The translations under genes and the position numbers were made by a program. DNA of 64,000 bases. Origin: Agaribacillus aureus (GTDB lineage Bacteria > Bacteroidota > Bacteroidia > Cytophagales > Cyclobacteriaceae). The notes beneath the pieces were generated by a model. The model was not told the origin of the DNA. It did no database searches and worked only from the letters and a program-made list of their open reading frames with translations. Location of the stretch: the NCBI GenBank assembly GCA_030442055.1, contig JAUJEB010000010.1:62001-126000 (forward strand). The letters run 5' to 3'. How positions within the stretch are numbered: the first letter of the stretch is position 1; each line of letters starts with the position of its first letter. Shown here piece after piece: positions 25,413-33,314 of this stretch.

Positions 25413-27824
25413 TTAGAATTGAATGCGGTACATGACGTCCGGGAAAAAACCTATCTGGTCCACTATATTGACCTCGTCAGTTACCTCGTTATAGCGCCTT
25501 ACAAATTCATTTTCGCGATTGGTTACATTTTGTAAGTCAATAAAAAATTGGTGGGATACGTTTTTCCGTGCGCTGTTCAGACGAACGCCAAACTTCACAT
25601 CCCAACGGAAATAGCTGTCATACCTTTCGCTGAAAGCGATATTGTCCATTCTCACTTCTCTGCCGGCATTTTGTCTGGTCGCTTCTAAATCAACGGGTGT
25701 AAACGGCGTGCCGCCAGAGGTGGTCAATTTGGTGTCAAAGGTCCACGCATTTCGTTTTCCCGGCCCGAATTTCCATTCCTTGCCAAATAACAAATTATAA
25801 ACAAGGTTGTTATTAAAGGCTGTATTTCTTTCTATACCGTCGCTACCTTCATACTTTGATTCGTACAGTGAAGTGGTCATGAGCAAGTAATAGCCTTTGC
25901 TGAAAAACTTTTCGACCGTGAGCTCAAGGCCATAGTTAAATCCGGTTCCTTCATTGACCAGGTTTTGTTTTTCTTCGAAAATAAAGTCCGACCCTTCATT
26001 GATAACGGAATAGCTGCTCGGGGTTGACTCCACAGGGATATCATACAGGTTTTGATAATAGGCCTCAGCTTTTAGCCGCCAGTCATTGCCGATGTTACGG
26101 TCATACCCGACGATGAAATGGTCGCTTTTCATGAAACCAAGATCATCGTTCGTTCGCATTGAAGAACCATCCGGCATTGTCTCCTCGAAGAAAAATACGG
26201 GTGCCGGTACCACCTGCTGGTGATGACCATAGGCCACACTGAACCGTTGATTAGGTTTAAATTGCCAGCTTAATGCCAGGCGAGGCTCAAAGGAAGTGTC
26301 TTCAGTCAGGTCAAGATATTGGGTATGGATCCCAAATGTCGCATCTAAAACGTCGCTAAATTTGTATTCAGCCTGGCTATAGAGCTGTGTCAGGATATAC
26401 TGATCATCCACATTCCTGACGGTATTAAAGAAATCGGGTATTCCGTCGCCATTCTGGTCGGGAATATTGACCCGGTTATCGCGGTCGGTGGTTTTAAAAT
26501 TTACGCCATATTGCTCCATGAGCAGTCCACTTCTCAGGCTCCACCGGGCGTTGAATTTTTTGTTTAATGTAGTGCTGAAGGTATACCGGTTTTCGGTGTT
26601 ATCTGCGTTGGTGGCTCTGTATTTATTCACAACTTCACCATTTTCATTGGTGATGAGGTTATCCTGCTGATATTTATTACTGTTAGTCGAAAATCCGATC
26701 GATGATTTCAGAAAGGTGGTCTTATTTAGTCTTAACAGGTGACTTAAGCCAAACAAACCTAACTCATTGTCGACAAAAGCATCTTCGTTGGGATTGGCAA
26801 AAAGATCGTCTTCGTCAATGTCTTCTCCCAGAAAATCAATGCTGCTGATACCCCCCAGGCCAAATAGCTGAAACTTACCCAGCTTGCCTTCACCAAAATT
26901 TACTTTGAAAGAAAAGTCCTGGTAGAAGGGCGTGGCTGAAGTTCCGGTTGCGGCCAGGCTAGCGATCCCGTAGCGGTAGGAGGCGAGATAAGAGGCTTCT
27001 TTCTTTTTGTTTATAGGTCCCTCCGCCATGAATTCCAACCCGCTGAAGGCGGCCATTTGCGCTGTGAATTCGTGTTTGTCAGCGTTGCCATTACGGAAAT
27101 TCACATCGAATACGGCCGCGTTGGCATTGCCATATTCGGCCGGAAAGGCGCCGGTTAAGAAGTCGGAGGTTCTCAACAAATTGGTGTTTAATGCATTTAC
27201 AGGTCCACCTGTGGTGCCCAGGGTGGCAAAATGGTTGGTGGTGGCAATGGGAATGCCTTCAATGCGCCATAGTAATCCGATAGGGGAGTTGCCGCGTACC
27301 ACGATATCGTTTCGGCTATCATCCGGGGCACTGACCCCGGCGAAGGAGGTAGCTAGTCTTGCTACATCATTTCTGCCCCCGGAAAACCTTGTTACCTCTT
27401 CGAGGCTGAATGTGCGGGCACTGACTTTGGCCAATTCATTGTTGGGCAAGTCCTTGTCCGATCCGGCCGTTACCACAATTTCGTCCAACTGCTCCACAGA
27501 CTCCTCCATGTTTACGGCAAGTACTACCTCTTTTCCGGTAGTAACTAAAATGTTGGGCAATGTGATTGATTTATATCCCACATATTGTACGATAAACATT
27601 TGCCGTCCGACCGGAACATTTTCAAGCCGAAAATTGCCATTGCTGTCGGTGACAGCTCCTATAACGGGATCGGAATTGGCAAGGGTAACGGTCACCCCTA
27701 TTAAAGGGTAGGCAGCCTTGGCGTCAAGTATCTTTCCTTTTACAACCTGCGTCTGGCTGGCGGCTTCATAGCCTGTTAATAGGAAGATCACCAGTAAAAA
27801 GCTTAATAATTTTAGATGGACCAT
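25413..27824 (-). CDS. TonB-dependent receptor with carboxypeptidase-regulatory-like N-terminal domain
   Basis: An outer-membrane receptor of 803 residues from the ATG at 27824 (MVHLKLL..., with a signal peptide ending ASQ); the open frame extends 22 codons further up but those residues are not signal-like. The CarboxypepD_reg-like domain is at ~25-110 (VVKGKILDAKAAYPLIGVTVT, NFRLENVPVGR). The plug is at ~115-240 (DLPNNELAKVSARTFSLEEVTRFSGGRNDVARL) and the barrel fills the rest, ending in an aromatic (YRIQF). There is no SusD partner, so it is not a Sus pair; ligand may be a siderophore, oligosaccharide or peptide. A divergent LytS/LytTR pair starts 255 bp away, suggesting local regulation. 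Confidence 0.92.
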   Translation of the reverse strand: MVHLKLLSFLLVIFLLTGYEAASQTQVVKGKILDAKAAYPLIGVTVTLANSDPVIGAVTDSNGNFRLENVPVGRQMFIVQYVGYKSITLPNILVTTGKEVVLAVNMEESVEQLDEIVVTAGSDKDLPNNELAKVSARTFSLEEVTRFSGGRNDVARLATSFAGVSAPDDSRNDIVVRGNSPIGLLWRIEGIPIATTNHFATLGTTGGPVNALNTNLLRTSDFLTGAFPAEYGNANAAVFDVNFRNGNADKHEFTAQMAAFSGLEFMAEGPINKKKEASYLASYRYGIASLAATGTSATPFYQDFSFKVNFGEGKLGKFQLFGLGGISSIDFLGEDIDEDDLFANPNEDAFVDNELGLFGLSHLLRLNKTTFLKSSIGFSTNSNKYQQDNLITNENGEVVNKYRATNADNTENRYTFSTTLNKKFNARWSLRSGLLMEQYGVNFKTTDRDNRVNIPDQNGDGIPDFFNTVRNVDDQYILTQLYSQAEYKFSDVLDATFGIHTQYLDLTEDTSFEPRLALSWQFKPNQRFSVAYGHHQQVVPAPVFFFEETMPDGSSMRTNDDLGFMKSDHFIVGYDRNIGNDWRLKAEAYYQNLYDIPVESTPSSYSVINEGSDFIFEEKQNLVNEGTGFNYGLELTVEKFFSKGYYLLMTTSLYESKYEGSDGIERNTAFNNNLVYNLLFGKEWKFGPGKRNAWTFDTKLTTSGGTPFTPVDLEATRQNAGREVRMDNIAFSERYDSYFRWDVKFGVRLNSARKNVSHQFFIDLQNVTNRENEFVRRYNEVTDEVNIVDQIGFFPDVMYRIQF

Positions 27825-27884
27825 AGTTTGTAATAATTTGATTTTTTCCCAAATTATACCCGTAATATCTTTTGGTGGAATGAC

Positions 27885-27914
27885 AATCACGGTGATTCCG
27901 GAAATTTTGATTGT
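27885..27914. promoter_or_regulatory. Palindrome AATCAC-G-GTGATT plus a third half-site, candidate operator
   Basis: A perfect 6-1-6 palindrome at 27885-27897 followed at 27908 by TGATTGT, which repeats the complementary arm of ACAATCA. It lies between the divergent TonB receptor and the LytS gene, about 60 bp upstream of the receptor start. Binding protein unknown; the nearby LytTR regulator is the obvious candidate. Confidence 0.35.
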
Positions 27915-28079
27915 TAATCCTTATTATGGCTGGTTCAAGCAGTTATTGACAAAATACAGCGATCTTTACCCATTTCAATGTAGAAATTAAAGGTTTTAGC
28001 GCTGAAAATCCCGGTTTTAGGTCACATCCTCGTGCGCTTCAGGATGGAATTAACTATTTTAGCATTCAGGAGATCCATT

Positions 28080-29141
28080 ATGTTTAAAATTAAAGAAATA
28101 TACGTCAGGTGGCTCGGTATTCCCGTTTTGGCGATACTCATCACCATTTTTGTCAAGCATGATGATCACGACCTGACTTTCCTTCAAAAGGCATTGATTT
28201 CAACGGTTTTTGCGGCATATTACTGGAATGTGGCCTTTTTTATCTTTATATATTTCCGGAAGAAGTTCCCGGAAATAAGGCAAACACCGAAGAGATTGAT
28301 GATAACAATATTATCACTTTCTACCTTTCTGATATTTGGAGGTGTGCCGGTAAGGTTAATACTAGGGTTAGCCACCATTAGTGATTTTGCCAATTTCGAC
28401 ACGTATTTTAGGTTTGTAGGCGTCAATTTTGCCGCCGCATTCCTGGTAGGATCAGTGTATGAAGCGGTTTACTTCTTCGAAAACTGGCAAAGCACCATCC
28501 GGATCAATGAAGCCCTGAAGACGCAGCAAATCAGGATGCAGTTTGAAGTATTACAAAACCAGATGAGCCCTCACTTTCTGTTTAATAGCCTGAATACATT
28601 AACGGCATTGATTGCCGAAAATCACGAGGTAGCGATTGAGTTTACGCAAAAACTGTCCGATGTATACCGCTATATTCTGCAAAATAAAGACAAGGAGCTG
28701 GTGCCCCTGGATGAAGAGCTGGAATTTGTGAAAGATTACATGTTTTTACTGCAAATGCGTTATCCCGATAACTTACACGCCAATATCTCGGTGGCCTCGC
28801 AATACCGGCGATTGTATATTGCTCCGCTCACGATACAAATGTTGGTGGAAAACGCCATTAAGCATAATGTTATTTCACGCGCTCATCCATTGAATATTGA
28901 TATTTACGTTGAAAATGGACAGTCAGTGGTGGTAAAAAACAACCTGATGTTAAAAAATTCAGTTAAGAAATCTACCAAAACCGGACTGGTCAATATCCGA
29001 AAACGCTATGAGTACCTGGGAAAAAGAGAAATTGATGTCATTACCACCACCAGGAATTTCATGGTGGCGATCCCTTTAATTAAATTAATGAAGGAAGAAG
29101 ACTTCTCAGATGCAAAAGCGCATGAAAGTATTAATTATTGA
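28080..29141 (+). CDS. LytS-type sensor histidine kinase
   Basis: From the ATG at 28080 the protein has 353 residues; AGGAG lies just upstream, and the longer GTG form at 28032 lacks a reason. Four hydrophobic segments are in the N-terminal ~140 residues (VLAILITIF, STVFAAYYWNVAFFIFIYF, LSLSTFLIFGGVPVRLILG, FVGVNFAAAFLVGSVY). A His_kinase (PF06580-type) domain follows, with the phospho-His in NQMSPHFLFNSLNTL and the ATP-site motif VENAIKHN. It lacks the usual second G box, as this class does. The cognate regulator overlaps its 3' end by 32 bp. Confidence 0.93.
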   Translation: MFKIKEIYVRWLGIPVLAILITIFVKHDDHDLTFLQKALISTVFAAYYWNVAFFIFIYFRKKFPEIRQTPKRLMITILSLSTFLIFGGVPVRLILGLATISDFANFDTYFRFVGVNFAAAFLVGSVYEAVYFFENWQSTIRINEALKTQQIRMQFEVLQNQMSPHFLFNSLNTLTALIAENHEVAIEFTQKLSDVYRYILQNKDKELVPLDEELEFVKDYMFLLQMRYPDNLHANISVASQYRRLYIAPLTIQMLVENAIKHNVISRAHPLNIDIYVENGQSVVVKNNLMLKNSVKKSTKTGLVNIRKRYEYLGKREIDVITTTRNFMVAIPLIKLMKEEDFSDAKAHESINY

Positions 29142-29892
29142 AGATGAAGCCCCTGCCTTCCGGCGCCTGCAAACGGTTTTGGAAGAGGTTAATCCCGGCG
29201 TCGATATTATAGATGTTATCGACACGGTTTCGGAAAGTGTAAAATGGTTTCAGAACCATCAGGCTCCGGACCTGGTATTTATGGATATCCAGCTAAGTGA
29301 TGGCCTGAGCTTTGAAATTTTCGATCAGGTCAAGATCAACTATCCGGTTATATTTACCACGGCCTTTGATGAATATATGCTGAGAGCCTTTAAAGTAAAC
29401 AGTATAGATTACCTTTTAAAGCCCATTAAAAAAGAGGAGCTGGCACTTAGTCTGAAAAAATACGATGCTATGAAAAGTATTTTCAGCGGCCCGGTAAATG
29501 CCAATCTCAATGAGCTTATTAAAAATATCAGGTTGGATGACAGGCATTTTAAAACCAGGTTTTTAGTGAAAATTGGCGATACCATGATCTCTGTCGAAAC
29601 CAGCGATATTGCTTATTTTCAAACCAGGCATGGGGTAGTGCATCTAGTGAACAGGCAAGGTAGAAAATATTTAATGGATGCCTCCCTTGATGAGCTTATA
29701 CAGCAACTGGATCCCCAGGCTTTTTATCGCGCCAACCGGCAATTTATTATACAGTTTGACGCCATAAAAAAGACACATCGCTATCATCGGGGCAAGTTAC
29801 TGGTCGAAACGATCCCGGAAACAGATGAGCCCCTCATCGTCAGCAGCGAAAAATCCGCCGCATTTAAGCAGTGGCTGGGAGAAGGGTTTTAG
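29110..29892 (+). CDS. LytTR-family response regulator, partner of the preceding kinase
   Basis: A 260-residue regulator. The start at 29110 is preceded by GGAAGAAG; ATG at 29122 (MKVLIIEDE) is the next option. Receiver at about 1-125 (acidic IIEDEAP, phospho-Asp in FMDIQLSDGLSF, Lys in LLKPIKK) and LytTR domain at about 155-255 (TSDIAYFQTRHGVVHLVN, FYRANRQFIIQ). The gene overlaps the kinase by 32 bp, so the pair is one circuit. Likely targets include the divergent TonB receptor. Confidence 0.93.
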   Translation: MQKRMKVLIIEDEAPAFRRLQTVLEEVNPGVDIIDVIDTVSESVKWFQNHQAPDLVFMDIQLSDGLSFEIFDQVKINYPVIFTTAFDEYMLRAFKVNSIDYLLKPIKKEELALSLKKYDAMKSIFSGPVNANLNELIKNIRLDDRHFKTRFLVKIGDTMISVETSDIAYFQTRHGVVHLVNRQGRKYLMDASLDELIQQLDPQAFYRANRQFIIQFDAIKKTHRYHRGKLLVETIPETDEPLIVSSEKSAAFKQWLGEGF

Positions 29893-29938
29893 TTTGGCGT
29901 AGCGCTTGAAGACATAAGTAGTTATGCCACCACATTTC

Positions 29939-30865
29939 TTAATTCGGGCTGGCGCAGGTGCCGGCAATATTACATCTGAGGTGTTGCGTAAAGTTATGTA
30001 AATATTGAGGGGCATCAGGTTTATCAAGGGTAATAATGTACCACGTGCGGAACAAGCCCTTGCGTGTGACAGGTACATAAGATAAGCGTTTATCGCGAAG
30101 ATGTGGTTCTATGATCCATTTGGCAATAACTTTTACACCCAGACCTGCTTTTACCATTTCCACAATGGCCTCGGTGATCTGGATAGGGATTACCTTTTTG
30201 GGCTGAACTCCGGCAGGTATCAGCACTTCACTGAACAAGGTGACAGATTCCAAAGGATAGGAATGTATAATAACCGTTTCATCGGCAAAGTCGGAGGGGT
30301 TGACATATTTCTTATTGGTCCAGGGATGGTTATTAGGGATCAAGGCGATCAACTCATCGGTAAAAAGTGGTGCAGACTTGATGTTAGGAGTATCTACATC
30401 GCCGCTGACAATGGCAACGTCAAGCTTACCGTCCAATATTTGCTGTACCGGCGTTGTTGTATATTGTGGGAATATTTCAATCTCAACCTTAGGGAATTCC
30501 TTGTTGAAATCTGTCATAAGCGATGGCAGCCAATGATAACAGGTATAGCACTCTGTCGCAACACGCAGTGAACCAACATTACCGGTCATGTATTTTTTCA
30601 CTGATAATTCAGTTTGTTCCAGTTCATCCAATATTTTTTCCGCAGATGACAAAACAATTTTACCGGCGCCGGTAAGCACCAGTTTTTTGTTAATTCTATG
30701 AAACAATGGCGCCCCCAACTGGTTTTCAATTTCCTTTAATTGGTGGCTCAGGGCAGATTGAGACAGGAAAAGACTGTCCATAGCCTTGGTCAGACTTCCT
30801 TTATCTGCAACTTCTTTCACCAATTTTAAGTGACGTATCTCCATTTTACTATTAGATTTATTCAT
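29939..30865 (-). CDS. LysR-family transcriptional regulator
   Basis: A 308-residue regulator. Helix-turn-helix at about 8-70 (EIRHLKLVKEVADKGSLTKAMDSLFLSQSALSHQLKEIE is in this region; SLTKA, SQSALSHQ and LF are diagnostic) and a periplasmic-binding-protein-like effector domain from about 95. The start may be 30865 or 30844 (MEIRHLK). The effector is not readable. It is divergent from the retropepsin gene and could control it or a distant target; typical LysR regulators bind the intergenic region and control both directions. Confidence 0.93.
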   Translation of the reverse strand: MNKSNSKMEIRHLKLVKEVADKGSLTKAMDSLFLSQSALSHQLKEIENQLGAPLFHRINKKLVLTGAGKIVLSSAEKILDELEQTELSVKKYMTGNVGSLRVATECYTCYHWLPSLMTDFNKEFPKVEIEIFPQYTTTPVQQILDGKLDVAIVSGDVDTPNIKSAPLFTDELIALIPNNHPWTNKKYVNPSDFADETVIIHSYPLESVTLFSEVLIPAGVQPKKVIPIQITEAIVEMVKAGLGVKVIAKWIIEPHLRDKRLSYVPVTRKGLFRTWYIITLDKPDAPQYLHNFTQHLRCNIAGTCASPN

Positions 30866-30870
30866 GAATA
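30859..30870. promoter_or_regulatory. Palindrome TATTCATGAATA over the LysR start codon
   Basis: A perfect 12-bp dyad that spans the ATG of the LysR gene. Another AATTCAT lies 14 bp further upstream. The position is suitable for autorepression, but the dyad is AT-rich and could be accidental. Confidence 0.25.
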
Positions 30871-31057
30871 TAACAAAATAAATTCATCTAATTAATAGAA
30901 CGTGTAAAAAATTCTAGCGTTAAATTGGATTAAATGATTTAGGATACCCAGGGATATTTCAAGTTACTATTCATATATGACAAATTAAAAAATATAAATG
31001 ACACGAATTAGCTAAAGCGTGAAGGACAATAAAATTTACCTCAAAACAAAATAGGAA

Positions 31058-31537
31058 ATGAAAAAGAATATACATTTTATGCTTGCTTTAAATTTGGTGT
31101 TGTCAGTCAACCTGGCTTTTGGACAAACTTCGGTTTATCATGAGATCCCGTTAACCATCCGGTCAAATATTATTTTTATAAGCCTGACCGTTAATAATCA
31201 ACCCGCCAAATTTATTGTTGATACGGGAGCCAGTGTTTCTTTGGTGGATAAAGAGCAAGCTGCCAAATACGATTTTGTTTGCTTTAAAACCTTTGGCAGC
31301 GGAGAAATTAATAGTCTGGCAGGAATAAATTCTCTATTACCCACTTCGGGTGTGCGTCTGACTTACGACTATATTAAACTTAAAAAATCCAGGTTTTACG
31401 GTAGCAATTTCGAACCCCTGCATGAATATTTTTCAAAAAGAAATATTCACGTTCTGGGCATTGTGGGTGCTGATTTTTTAATCAGGAACAATGCGGTCAT
31501 CGATTACAAAAACAAGAAATTAATTCTCAACATGTAA
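31058..31537 (+). CDS. Retropepsin-like aspartic protease, secreted
   Basis: A 159-residue protein with a signal peptide (MKKNIHFMLALNLVLSVNLAFG). The catalytic motif is FIVDTGASVSLVD (Asp-Thr-Gly), followed by VLGIVGADFLIRNNAVIDYKNKKLIL, the second retropepsin motif. Such single-domain clan AA proteases dimerise to make one active site. It is exported, likely acting on envelope proteins. It is divergent from the LysR gene and convergent with ggt. Substrate unknown. Confidence 0.9.
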   Translation: MKKNIHFMLALNLVLSVNLAFGQTSVYHEIPLTIRSNIIFISLTVNNQPAKFIVDTGASVSLVDKEQAAKYDFVCFKTFGSGEINSLAGINSLLPTSGVRLTYDYIKLKKSRFYGSNFEPLHEYFSKRNIHVLGIVGADFLIRNNAVIDYKNKKLILNM

Positions 31538-31542
31538 CAGGA

Positions 31543-31589
31543 GTGATGACTACCGGTGTTAGCTTAAAATCCCGCAGCGGTGTCATCAC
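31543..31589. terminator. Bidirectional hairpin shared by retropepsin gene and ggt 3' end
   Basis: GTGATGAC at 31543-31550 pairs with GTCATCAC at 31582-31589, and ACCG/CGGT extends it after one bulge. The loop includes the ggt stop codon, so the terminator-like stem is partly inside the ggt coding region. Pyrimidine-rich CTCTTTC follows on the plus strand. Position between convergent genes favours a shared terminator. Confidence 0.4.
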
Positions 31590-33270
31590 CTCTTTCATCT
31601 GCTCCCGCCTCCAATCGGTTATCTTTTCGCATTAATATGGCATCCACTCTTCCGATCCTGCCCCGATCACTGATTTGATGCCCCATCGATTTAAGGGTAA
31701 GCATTGTCAAGCTGTCTACAGCATTTGTTTCGACAAACAGCGTGTCGGGTTTCCACTGGTGATGAACGCGCTTGGCATTCACGGCCTGTTCCATATTCAT
31801 ACCGTATTCTATCACGTTAAGGATTGTTTGAAAGACCGACGTGATTATGGTTGAGCCACCGGGTGTACCTACCAGCATTAACAGTTTCCCGTCCTTTTCC
31901 ACGATGGTGGGTGTCATGGAACTAAGCATTCTCTTGCCTGGTGCTATGGCATTGGCTTCCCCACCAATTAATCCGTAATAATTGGGAACGCCGGGCTTGA
32001 TGCTGAAGTCATCCATCTCATTATTGAGCAGAAAGCCCGAGCCCGCCACAAATACCTTACTGCCAAATCCACCATTCAAAGTAGTGGTAACCGCCACGGC
32101 ATTGCCGTATTTATCAACAATGGAGAAATGGGTGGTTTCCGTGCTTTCCGCCAGGGCTGCCTGACCCGCTGATATATCAGCACTCAAGGTGGCGCTGTCG
32201 GGATGGAAATCGGCCATTCTCTCTGCGTTATAGGCGGCGTCAATCAATTGATCCACGGGCACATCCCAAAAATCCGGGTCTCCCAAATGGGTGGCGCGAT
32301 CTGCGTATACTCTTCTTTCCGCCTCTGTCATCAGGTGGATGCTGGCGGCAGTGCCGTATCCCAGTTCACCAATGGCATATGGTTCTATACTTTTTAATAG
32401 TTGCAATAAGGCCACGCCGCCACTGGAGGGGGGAGGCATGGTAATTATCCTGTATCCCTTGTATTGGCCCATTAAAGGGTTTCGCCACGTCGCCTGGTAA
32501 TTTTCCAAATCTTCCAGGCTGATAATGCCATTGCCTCGCTTCATTTCCTCCACAATGTTTTTGGCAGTAATACCCTTATAAAAGCCGTCTTTTCCTTTGG
32601 CTTTAATCAGTTTTAGCGTAGCGGCTAAATCCTTGTATTTGATAATGTCTCCTTCCTGCCACCCCTTTTCATTCATGACAAACTCCGGAACAATAGTATT
32701 GTATTTTCTAAATGCCTCCTGATTTCCATTCAATGCTCCGGCTTCCCTGGCCGTTAGCTGAAAGCCTTTTTCGGCCAGATCAATAGCCGGATCGAGCAAT
32801 TTTTCCCAGGGCAACGTGCCGAACTTTTCGTAAGCCTCAGCCATGCCGGCAACCGAGCCGGGAACTCCCGGGGCCAGGTGACCTCTGAGACTTAGGTTTT
32901 CAATCACTTCCTGGTTTTCGTCCAGGTACATATCCCTGTCTGAGCCCGCAGGTGCTTTTTCCCTGAAATCCAGCGTTGCGGTCTTCCCGTAACTTTCCCT
33001 GATAACCATAAAACCTCCGCCACCAATATTTCCGGCAACCGGATAGACCACCGCCAGGGCAAACTGGACCGCAATAGCCGCATCTACAGCATTCCCGCCC
33101 TGTTTTAATATTTTGGCGCCTATTTCCGATGCCAGTGGATGTGCGGATACCACCATGGCGCTATCAACCACCAAACCTGATTTCTGAACTTGTACCTTTA
33201 AAGATGCTGTTTGATCACAGGAAACAAAAATGAGTAGTAAAATAACTGATAACGGGAAGATGTTTTTCAT
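31564..33270 (-). CDS. ggt: Gamma-glutamyltransferase, lipoprotein form
   Basis: A 568-residue N-terminal nucleophile hydrolase that cleaves glutathione and other gamma-glutamyl compounds. Lipobox VSC at about residue 18. The nucleophile Thr is in ETTHFSIVDKYGN at about residue 380, where the proenzyme cuts into large and small chains. Small-chain motifs GSGFLLNNEMDDFS and PGGSTIITS match the family. It is 44 bp downstream of the S9 peptidase on the same strand, so the two probably form a peptide/glutathione-degrading operon. Location is periplasmic or outer membrane. Confidence 0.96.
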   Translation of the reverse strand: MKNIFPLSVILLLIFVSCDQTASLKVQVQKSGLVVDSAMVVSAHPLASEIGAKILKQGGNAVDAAIAVQFALAVVYPVAGNIGGGGFMVIRESYGKTATLDFREKAPAGSDRDMYLDENQEVIENLSLRGHLAPGVPGSVAGMAEAYEKFGTLPWEKLLDPAIDLAEKGFQLTAREAGALNGNQEAFRKYNTIVPEFVMNEKGWQEGDIIKYKDLAATLKLIKAKGKDGFYKGITAKNIVEEMKRGNGIISLEDLENYQATWRNPLMGQYKGYRIITMPPPSSGGVALLQLLKSIEPYAIGELGYGTAASIHLMTEAERRVYADRATHLGDPDFWDVPVDQLIDAAYNAERMADFHPDSATLSADISAGQAALAESTETTHFSIVDKYGNAVAVTTTLNGGFGSKVFVAGSGFLLNNEMDDFSIKPGVPNYYGLIGGEANAIAPGKRMLSSMTPTIVEKDGKLLMLVGTPGGSTIITSVFQTILNVIEYGMNMEQAVNAKRVHHQWKPDTLFVETNAVDSLTMLTLKSMGHQISDRGRIGRVDAILMRKDNRLEAGADERGDDTAAGF

Positions 33271-33314
33271 GCTTTAAAATGGTTAGCCATAATTTTTGCC
33301 ACTATTATAAACTT

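Noticed and set aside
27007-27711. 234-residue plus-strand open frame inside the TonB receptor
   Set aside because: Shadow of the receptor on the opposite strand; no family features and the receptor frame is certain.
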